In this document: positions 1 through 6,100 of the stretch, piece by piece
How the letters are laid out: every line of letters starts with the position of its first letter
Position numbering within the stretch: the first letter of the stretch is position 1
NCBI GenBank assembly: GCA_011375245.1
Contig: DRMA01000262.1
Location: forward strand, 1 to 8,690
Direction: 5' to 3'
Length of the DNA stretch: 8,690 nucleotides
DNA from: Thiothrix sp.
Lineage (GTDB): Bacteria; Pseudomonadota; Gammaproteobacteria; Thiotrichales; Thiotrichaceae
Position numbers and translations under genes: made by a program
The notes under the pieces: model-generated
Told to the model about the DNA's origin: nothing
Databases searched by the model: none
What the model saw: only the letters and a program-made list of their open reading frames with translations

Positions 1-23
1 GAGACAAGTTATTCATTGTGAGG

Positions 24-44
24 AATAAGCAATTAGAGCTTATT
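24..44. repeat. Small AT-rich inverted repeat (hairpin)
   Basis: AATAAGC at 24-30 pairs with GCTTATT at 38-44 around a 7-nt loop. It could be part of a terminator for a gene lying left of the window or for the yceI operon. The stem is AT-rich and has no clear T-tract, so the role is uncertain. Confidence 0.25.
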
Positions 45-52
45 TCTAATAC

Positions 53-92
53 TAAAAGCGATGGACTTTTCCATCTCAGGTGGCTTGCACCT
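53..92 (-). terminator. Possible terminator region downstream of the cytochrome b561-yceI operon
   Basis: Read on the minus strand, two short hairpins follow the yceI stop codon. The first is AGGTG/CACCT (92-88 with 82-78). The second is GATGGA-AAAG-TCCATC (75-60), followed at once by GCTTTTAGT. The 6-bp stem, 4-nt loop and short T-run resemble a weak Rho-independent terminator. A further weak stem, CCAAAAT/ATTTTGG (102-108 with 120-126), lies nearer the gene. The rest of 1..147 shows no coding region. Confidence 0.35.
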
Positions 93-147
93 TAAACATA
101 ACCAAAATCGAGTTTTGTTATTTTGGCGTTTTTAAGCAAGAGTTACC

Positions 148-756
148 TTACTGCCTAATTCCCTCAACCGCCAAAATCAAATCCAATTCCGCTGATGCAG
201 CACCAAGGTTTTTCTTAATCCCATAATCTGCCAATGCAATACGTGTTTTGCCTTCAAACCCACGACGATAACCGCCCCAAGGATCATCACCTGCACCAAT
301 ATGCGTGGAATCAATAACAATTTCTTTGGTCACACCATGTAGCGTAAAATTGCCCGTTATACTGGCTTTGCCATTGCCTTTATCGGTATATTTAGTACTA
401 ACAAATTTGGCTTCAGGGTATTTTCCCACGTCTAAAAAATCGTCACTACGCAAATGTTTATCACGCTCCGCATGGTTTGAATCGACACTTGCCGTTTTAA
501 TCGTTACGGAGACTTTTGAGGCAGCAGGTTTTTTTTCGTCATAACTAAAACTACCATCAAAATCATTAAACCGTCCCCATAACCAGCTATAGCCTAAATG
601 GGAGATTTTAAATTGAATAAACGCATGAGCACCCTCTTTATCAATTTTGTAATCTTCTGCTAAGGCACTTGGCACAGCAAACAAGGTCATAGAAAAAATA
701 GCGGCAGTTGAGAGGCTTAAAAAGGTATTTTTTAATAGGGATTGTTGTGTTTTCAT
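148..756 (-). CDS. yceI: YceI family periplasmic protein
   Basis: The 202-residue product is a secreted YceI-family protein. Residues 1-33 form a classical Sec signal peptide: Lys2 and Lys9, a hydrophobic core, and a likely cut after Ala-Leu-Ala33. The mature part carries family hallmarks: the early YKID...AHAFIQFKISHLG strand, DSNHAERDKHLRSDDFLD near residues 92-109, the YPEAKF strand, and GNFTLHGVTKEI. YceI proteins fold as a lipocalin-like barrel that can hold a polyprenyl or other isoprenoid chain in the periplasm; the physiological role is not settled. The start is well supported by AGGAG six bases upstream. That site overlaps the stop codon of the upstream cytochrome b561 gene, so translation is probably coupled. 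The pairing matches yceJ-yceI of E. coli, and the length is normal for the family. Confidence 0.93.
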   Translation of the reverse strand: MKTQQSLLKNTFLSLSTAAIFSMTLFAVPSALAEDYKIDKEGAHAFIQFKISHLGYSWLWGRFNDFDGSFSYDEKKPAASKVSVTIKTASVDSNHAERDKHLRSDDFLDVGKYPEAKFVSTKYTDKGNGKASITGNFTLHGVTKEIVIDSTHIGAGDDPWGGYRRGFEGKTRIALADYGIKKNLGAASAELDLILAVEGIRQ

Positions 757-762
757 AATCGA

Positions 763-767
763 CTCCT
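763..767 (-). promoter_or_regulatory. yceI ribosome binding site overlapping the upstream stop codon
   Basis: On the minus strand, AGGAG (767-763) lies 6 nt before the yceI ATG. Its first two bases are also the last two of the cytochrome b561 stop codon TAG (768-766). Such overlap favours translational coupling and fixes the yceI start. Confidence 0.75.
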
Positions 768-1344
768 AGTCATTATTTGTTTCGTGGTTTGTATCGTTAG
801 GTAACATACGTTTCAAGGTATTATCCTTATCCATAAAATGATGCTTTAACGCGGCAGCAGCGTGTAATACCACCAAACTGGCAAGCATCCATGCCATGAT
901 TAAATGAGCATTCCCAATCAAATCTACCATTTCTTCTGCTACGCCTTGAGTCACAGCAGGCACATCAAATAAGGTAAAAAATTCAATGCCTTTGCCTTTC
1001 GCGGTTGAAATTAAATAGCCTGAAATTCCGATCAAGAGGATCAAGCTATAAAAACCATATTGAATACCTTTTGCTAGGCTCACTTCCCATGCTTTATGGG
1101 TTTTTAAGGGATCAGGATGCGCATTATTCAACGTCCATACAACGCGCACGAGTAAGAGCATGATGGTCAATAAACCAATGCTTTTATGCCACCACGGTAG
1201 ACGATGATACAGCGGGTCATAATAATCCAGACGGGTCATATAAAGTCCTACGGCAAACAAGCCTGTGAGTAATAGTGCCATTAGCCAGTGTAAGCCGATA
1301 CTAATCAGACCAAATTGTTGTGAGGTATTTTTTAACATAACCAT
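766..1344 (-). CDS. Cytochrome b561 family membrane protein (YceJ-like)
   Basis: This 192-residue integral membrane protein has four hydrophobic helices, at about residues 13-36, 53-72, 94-114 and 146-166. Four histidines sit where bacterial b561 proteins bind two b hemes: His19 (GLHW), His53 (WWHKSIG), His147 (GNAHLI) and His161 (VVLHAAAA). The family moves electrons between quinols and acceptors at the inner membrane. Position directly upstream of yceI, nine bases apart, makes it the counterpart of E. coli yceJ. The C-terminal tail is hydrophilic and rich in Asn, Asp and His. The start is ambiguous. ATG 1344 has no well-spaced Shine-Dalgarno, whereas the in-frame ATG at 1338 (MLKNTSQQFG) has TAAG about 8 nt upstream and matches the usual start of the family. 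The real protein may therefore be two residues shorter. Confidence 0.92.
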   Translation of the reverse strand: MVMLKNTSQQFGLISIGLHWLMALLLTGLFAVGLYMTRLDYYDPLYHRLPWWHKSIGLLTIMLLLVRVVWTLNNAHPDPLKTHKAWEVSLAKGIQYGFYSLILLIGISGYLISTAKGKGIEFFTLFDVPAVTQGVAEEMVDLIGNAHLIMAWMLASLVVLHAAAALKHHFMDKDNTLKRMLPNDTNHETNND

Positions 1345-1350
1345 AACTTA

Positions 1351-1370
1351 GATTGCATTTGTATTGCATT
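1351..1370 (-). promoter_or_regulatory. Tandem AATGCAAT repeat in the b561-yceI leader (possible operator)
   Basis: On the minus strand AATGCAAT occurs twice (1370-1363 and 1359-1352), with starts 11 bp apart, about one helical turn. The repeats lie just downstream of the predicted promoter, where a repressor could block transcription. The same ATGCAAT core recurs upstream of the permease gene. Function is inferred only. Confidence 0.3.
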
Positions 1371-1387
1371 AATAACCAATGAGATTA

Positions 1388-1416
1388 AGTATAGGAAACT
1401 TGTTTTAAGGGATAAA
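1388..1416 (-). promoter_or_regulatory. Candidate sigma70 promoter for the b561-yceI operon
   Basis: On the minus strand a good -10 box, TATACT (1393-1388, five of six consensus bases), is preceded after 17 bp by TTTATC (1416-1411), a weak -35 with three of six matches. Transcription would start near 1381, leaving a leader of about 40 nt before the cytochrome gene. It fits the 115-nt gap after the cupin gene. Confidence 0.45.
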
Positions 1417-1430
1417 TAAGCGCTTTATAA

Positions 1431-1461
1431 AATCATTGTTTCCTTAGAAGAAACAATCATT
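1431..1461 (-). terminator. Possible terminator of the permease-cupin operon
   Basis: An inverted repeat pairs ATTGTTTC (1435-1442) with GAAACAAT (1450-1457) around a 7-nt loop. Three further outer pairs follow after one mismatch. It overlaps the cupin stop codon (1460-1462). On the minus strand it is followed by GATTTTATAA, a broken T-rich stretch. The stem is AT-rich, so termination may be partial. Confidence 0.45.
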
Positions 1462-1801
1462 AATAATGGATCGCCAACCAAATCGTTTCTAGCTCTGGAA
1501 TAGTCCACGTTACTTTATGCTTTGTATGCGCAGGAATCGTCATATAATCACCCGATACCAACGGGTAATCGTTATCATCTTTAAGGGTAATAATCGCTTC
1601 ACCTTGCAGTACCATCACCCACTCATCTTGCGCTTGGTCATACCAACCTGTTGCGGGTGATGTATGACCCTTAGAAATAATGCGTTCTATCTTTAGATCG
1701 CCTTTTTGCAGCAAAATCTCGAACGCCTCGTCATCTAGAGACTTCGGCAAACATTGAAAAATATTTGCCACATTGACTGGGTTTGCTTGTTTTAACGGCA
1801 T
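1460..1801 (-). CDS. Small single-domain cupin protein
   Basis: This is a 113-residue cupin_2-type beta-barrel protein, probably cytoplasmic since no signal peptide is seen. Cupin motif 1 is degenerate: GHTSPATGWYDQAQDEWVMV (residues 45-64) keeps Glu60 and the WYDQ..DEW pattern of a known subgroup. Motif 2, GDYMTIPAHTKHKVTW (84-99), keeps His95. Candidate metal ligands are therefore fewer than in a canonical cupin, and no enzymatic role can be assigned. The ATG at 1801 is chosen because AGGA lies 7 nt upstream, the protein starts at the normal family position, and the permease stop codon ends only 2 nt before it. An in-frame ATG at 1882 would add 27 residues with no homology look, wholly overlapping the permease. 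The gene is almost certainly co-transcribed with the permease, perhaps in metal homeostasis. Confidence 0.85.
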   Translation of the reverse strand: MPLKQANPVNVANIFQCLPKSLDDEAFEILLQKGDLKIERIISKGHTSPATGWYDQAQDEWVMVLQGEAIITLKDDNDYPLVSGDYMTIPAHTKHKVTWTIPELETIWLAIHY

Positions 1802-1803
1802 TA

Positions 1804-2925
1804 TTAATCCTGTGATACTTTTTTCCATGCCAACCGACCACTGGCAATCACAATAACCCCTAAGCCTAACCATGATAACCAAAGAGGCAACATCTGTTCA
1901 CTCGCCTGTAATTGTGCTTGGATATCAATATTATTGCTTTGCACAAAGGCATCCAATAACAAGCCCGACACAATCGCAACCACTGCAACACCTGATAAAT
2001 AGGCAATTAAAGCGCGTCTACCCAACTCTTTTTTAATCACGCCCAACGAACCAATATTACTCGCAGGCCCTGCCAATAAAAACACTAAAACCGTCCCCGC
2101 TGACACACCACTCATCATTAAACCCGCAGCAATCGGTGTTGATGCTGTTGCACAAACATACATGGGGATACTAATGGCAATCATCACTAACATTGCAGGT
2201 AGACCACTGCCCCATGCCGTAAGAAAATCAGCAGAAAGCCACGTTTGTATCGCTGCGGAAAAGGCAAGACCAATCAATAACCAAATAATAATACCTGCTA
2301 ATAAATCAGTAAAAGCATATTGAATACTGGTGAATAATGCCGAATCCTGTTTCTCTAGTTTTTTCTTAGTCGTATCGTTTACATCTGTCTTACTACAACA
2401 GGCAACAGGTTCTTGCTCTGCTGTTTTGCTACAACAGGAAACAGGTTCAGGTTTTTTTTTGGTCGCACAACAACGCGTGGGTTGCGTTTCATCGTCTTCT
2501 TGAGTCACTTGTTTTATCTGCTCACTTTTACCCACCAATAAGCCTGCGGTAATAGCAGATAAAATAGCTGCGATAGGACGGGTTATTGCCATTAATGGCC
2601 CTAATAAAGCATACGTCACCATCACTGAATCAACTCCCGTTTCAGGCGTTGAAATAAGAAACGATGTTGTGGCTGATTTTGATGCCCCCGCCTTACGCAA
2701 ACCGATTGCCGCAGGTAATACACCACAGGAACACAATGGCAATGGTGCACCTAATAACGCTGCTTTCACCACAGGCCAAAAACCATCACCTTTTAAATGT
2801 TTTTCTAACCATACGGTTGGCATAATGCTTTTAATTAAACCGCCAATTAGCAAACCCAATACCAACCACGGCGCGGCATCCAGCGCAAGTTTAAGGAAGT
2901 TTTCCAAAAATAGCATGATCGTCAT
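1804..2925 (-). CDS. SO_0444 family Cu/Zn efflux permease
   Basis: This 373-residue polytopic inner-membrane permease belongs to the DUF318/ArsP-like superfamily. The signature GAPLPLCSCGVLPAA (residues 59-73, with Cys65 and Cys67) and SFLISTPETGVDS following it mark the SO_0444-type group, annotated as copper/zinc efflux. Roughly four helices lie before residue 135 and four to five after 195. Between them is a hydrophilic, probably cytoplasmic loop with three Cys-Cys pairs at 152-153, 164-165 and 176-177, exactly 12 residues apart, suited to binding soft metals. The second half repeats the pattern PMYVCATASTPIAAGLM, with a conserved Cys, and LAGPASNIGSLGVI. The start has AGGAG 7 nt upstream. 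A cupin gene follows after 2 nt. A MerR-type regulator, often expected near such genes, is not in the window. Metal specificity is inferred from the family, not proven here. Confidence 0.88.
   Translation of the reverse strand: MTIMLFLENFLKLALDAAPWLVLGLLIGGLIKSIMPTVWLEKHLKGDGFWPVVKAALLGAPLPLCSCGVLPAAIGLRKAGASKSATTSFLISTPETGVDSVMVTYALLGPLMAITRPIAAILSAITAGLLVGKSEQIKQVTQEDDETQPTRCCATKKKPEPVSCCSKTAEQEPVACCSKTDVNDTTKKKLEKQDSALFTSIQYAFTDLLAGIIIWLLIGLAFSAAIQTWLSADFLTAWGSGLPAMLVMIAISIPMYVCATASTPIAAGLMMSGVSAGTVLVFLLAGPASNIGSLGVIKKELGRRALIAYLSGVAVVAIVSGLLLDAFVQSNNIDIQAQLQASEQMLPLWLSWLGLGVIVIASGRLAWKKVSQD
2391..2475 (-). repeat. Cys-Cys coding repeat in the permease loop
   Basis: Two 22-nt copies (2391-2412 and 2427-2448) differ at two bases and are 36 nt apart. 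They encode EPV-x-CC-S. A third, diverged unit with CC lies at 2467-2472. The 12-residue period suggests internal duplication that multiplied metal-binding pairs. An A9 tract (coding strand) at 2452-2460 sits between the diverged and the regular units. Confidence 0.7.
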
Positions 2926-2932
2926 TTTATTG

Positions 2933-2937
2933 CTCCT
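2933..2937 (-). promoter_or_regulatory. Permease ribosome binding site
   Basis: AGGAG (minus strand, 2937-2933) stands 7 nt before ATG 2925. This favours that ATG over the in-frame ATG at 2916. Confidence 0.7.
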
Positions 2938-2976
2938 GTTATTTTAACCCACTAAGAATCGTATATTTTGGAGACT

Positions 2977-3000
2977 GATGCAACCACAAAGGATTGCATC
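2977..3000. promoter_or_regulatory. Dyad upstream of the permease gene (possible operator)
   Basis: GATGCAA (2977-2983) is mirrored by TTGCATC (2994-3000), a perfect 7-bp dyad with a 10-nt centre, about 50 nt upstream of the permease start. It could be an operator for a metal-responsive regulator or a transcript hairpin. A weak -10-like TATACG follows on the minus strand (2965-2960), but no convincing -35 was found. Confidence 0.35.
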
Positions 3001-3050
3001 TAAGACCACCAACAAAAATATTTTAATAAAATAATAAAGACATTGTAGAA

Positions 3051-3113
3051 CGGATAAGGTACGCCATCCGCCGTATGACTACGTAGCATGGTGGATGGCG
3101 TACCTTATCCACC
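3051..3113. repeat. REPIN-like pair of inverted REP hairpins
   Basis: GGATAAGGTACGCCATCC (3052-3069) is repeated as its exact 18-bp reverse complement at 3093-3110. Each arm is also a small hairpin by itself: CGGAT/ATCCG (3051-3055 with 3066-3070) and GGTGGAT/ATCCACC (3090-3096 with 3107-3113). The 19-nt centre contains the palindrome CTACGTAG (3079-3086). Two REP units in opposite orientation with a short spacer match the REPIN/BIME pattern mobilised by RAYT transposases, though none is encoded here. It lies 60-120 nt behind the protease stop codon and may also stabilise or end that transcript. Confidence 0.7.
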
Positions 3114-3172
3114 CTATGAAGTTATGCTCTATTTGTTAAAATAATTATGATCATCTACTTACGAGAAATTAT

Positions 3173-6100
3173 CTACCTAGCCGAACCATTTCCCTTAGAA
3201 TTAATGTAATAGCTTCTTAATAGCAATAATAATCCCATGAATAAAAACCAATAAAAAGGTATCACACCACCTCCACCATTACTGCTGTCATTACCAGAAG
3301 GCGTTGTATCAGTACTTGTTGTAGTCGTACTACTCTCCGTTGAAACTGACACAGGATCTTCAATTGCACCATTCACCTTATCATCGGCATCATTCACTCC
3401 ACCATCTTCAATCGTCAGGCGTATACAATCAGCACCTTCAAGCAAGCCTGTTTGATAAACAACTGACTCATCATTAGGACAATTCCCATCAGTTGAAATC
3501 AAGCTTTCAATGAGGTTTTTTCCATCATCAGTCACCATAAAGGCTTGCCAACCCTTATCAACAGAATATTTACGAATAGCTGCATTAGCAGGCAATGCAG
3601 GTACAGAGAAGATGATTTGCACACTATCACCAATTTCTTCTAAGCCATTAATGACATAATCAAGCAACAGGATTGGCGTGTGGGCAATATCGGTTTGATA
3701 AACTGGCTTACCAAAGCTATTTAAGTAATTTTTAATATCTTCTTCGTTAATTTGACAGCTTGATGGGTCATCTTGATGCTGGGCAAAATCACCTAGTTCA
3801 AATAATAAACCTGTCGTAGTTTCTATAGGATTATCATCTGAAGTTGATAATTGGTGAGAACCTTGCTGACTATCTTCTAAATAATCGGCAATGCCGTTTT
3901 CATTCTCATCACCTAGTTCATCAATATCTTTTTTTCCATCACCATCCGTATCAACACTCGCCTCTGGTAGCGTCAGGTTACCCGCTTTTACTTTGATACG
4001 TTTTTCTATTTCAATGCTATGCGTTCCATCACTCACGGTAACGGCTATTTCATGTCGGCCGACACTTAGCTGAGTGGGATCAAATTCAAGTGTCGCTGGA
4101 TTATTATCACGCTTAAGATCGGTTAAGCTATCACCCCACACATAGGTTAATGCATCTTTATTGGGGTCTTTAGCCTTTACCGTTAGAGTAACAATGCCAT
4201 TATCTTGATAAACTCGCTTACCTTTTTTACCAGCTTGCATCACTTGGATTCTTGCTTTAGGTGGTAAGTCATCTAAGTCATTAGCGAGTATCTTAATACG
4301 ATGCTGTCGCTTATTTCCCCGTGTTGCATAGGTCAAGGTCTCTGCCATACTAAACAATAGCGTTTCGGTGCTCTCAGCAATGCCATCATCTAATAAATGT
4401 ACGGTTAAACGGCCTGTTGGTCTTTCCCCCGTTGCAGGTTCGTTAATGGTAATTTCATGGACAGTGGTTGATAAGATGTAATCCAAATCAGCCCCTTGCT
4501 CAGCACTACCACTTAAGGTAAAGGGAATCACAACAGGATACGCTGGTGCTACACCATTCAGTGAAACGGTGACAGTTAGCGTCTCACCTTCATTGCCTAC
4601 TTGATCAATAGAGAAATCAGCACGCGGTAAAACATAAAGCATTTGTTCCACATTAATGGTATTGCCCGCTTTATCATTTGCTGTCCATGTCAGTCTATTT
4701 TTGCCCGCAGCGAGTAATAATTGATTCCCATTATTACGCAATTTAGGAGCTTTTTCATTTACCTTTGTCAACGTTGCTGTTAGCTTGCCATCATGTGCAT
4801 CTTCAGCACTTATCTTCCCCAATAAATCCCATGCAAATTTCGTTTTAAAGCCTTTTGCCTGTAAGACAGTCGTTGCTTCAGGAAGAGTAATAACGGGATT
4901 AACTGTATCTTTTGTTGGATCAGAGTTATTAGTAAACTCCTCTAGATTAGACATGCCATCGCCATCTAAATCAGCATTCGCATCACTGGCATCAAGTGGA
5001 TTAAGTCCATATTGGTTTTCCCATGCGTCGGGCAAACCATCCTTATCGCTGTCAACATCTGCTTCTGGCGTATCATCGACAGTAGGGGTTGGCGTTGTAT
5101 CACAAACATTACCTAAACCATCATTATCAGTATCCTGCTGATCGCTATTTGCATCAGCAGGGCAATTATCTAATGCATTCCAAACACCATCGGCATCATC
5201 ATCAGTTTCTGTTGGCCATGTTTGTGTGCCATCCACAGGTAAGGAAATTTTTGCCAAGAAATCACCGTTTTGCTTGGCTTCACAATAACCCGTAGCACTA
5301 CTCATATAGAACTTTCGTGGAATGATAGGATAGTTGTAACTTGCCACTTGGGCATCGGCTTTAGCACTAAAAGGAATCCCCCACATAGTGAGATAATCAC
5401 GGTAATCTCGTGCTGTTACGGTAGAAATGGCAATCAATAACCAATCGTTATTATCAGCAGCTTTTGCTTCTTCTAAGGTATAGTTGCTAAAGCCTAATGA
5501 ATCACGTTTAGCTAACCAATCAGTTTCATTGTTATCAGCACGATAAAATTCACGTTCTAAAATATGCAAACGCGCTCGCACATGCCAGCCATTTTTCACT
5601 GCACCATTATCTTCTGCTGACATGAGCATCTGGATATACATACTGACTTGCTTATTCCAATCAGCACTGTCCCATAATTGTGTTTTCATATAAGCCGCTG
5701 GATCTGCTTGTCCAATACTGGCTTGCAAAAGAGTAAACTCTTGTGCAAACGAGAGCGATTGGCACGTATGTGCATTACTCCCCACTGCTGCGTTATATTT
5801 CGACTGGGTATAATACGCATAATGATTAGTCATACTATGATTTTCCCAACCAATAAAGCGCTTACGGCCTTGTAAGCTATGCCCTAGTTCATGGATATCA
5901 CCATGTCCAATGGGATCAAAGCTCCAATAAGCATCATAGGGATTCCCCGAACACCCATAACCACACGCCGCCTGATCAGCATTCATATGTTTAACAATAT
6001 CAATACTGTTAATCGTCCAGCCTTTTTCCGCAGCAAAATCATGAATTTCTGGCACAACATCAATCCCAGGCCCTTTAAAACCAGCCAAAACATGCGGATA

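Noticed and set aside
1802..1882. Upstream ATG (1882) extending the cupin gene by 27 residues
   Set aside because: The extension lies wholly inside the permease gene, has a non-family sequence with several Cys and Trp, and the ATG at 1801 has its own AGGA site at good spacing.
2669..2947. 92-codon plus-strand open frame opposite the permease start
   Set aside because: It is antisense to the well-supported permease and shows no domain, signal peptide or ribosome binding site.
3051..3113. CRISPR repeat or attachment site
   Set aside because: There are only two inverted copies, no direct repeats with spacers, and no cas or integrase gene nearby. A REPIN explains it better.
4785..5141. 118-codon plus-strand open frame opposite the Ca-repeat region
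   Set aside because: It is antisense to the Asp-rich repeats. Its Ser/Leu/Val-rich composition is what the complement of Asp/Gly/Asn codons produces, so it is a shadow.
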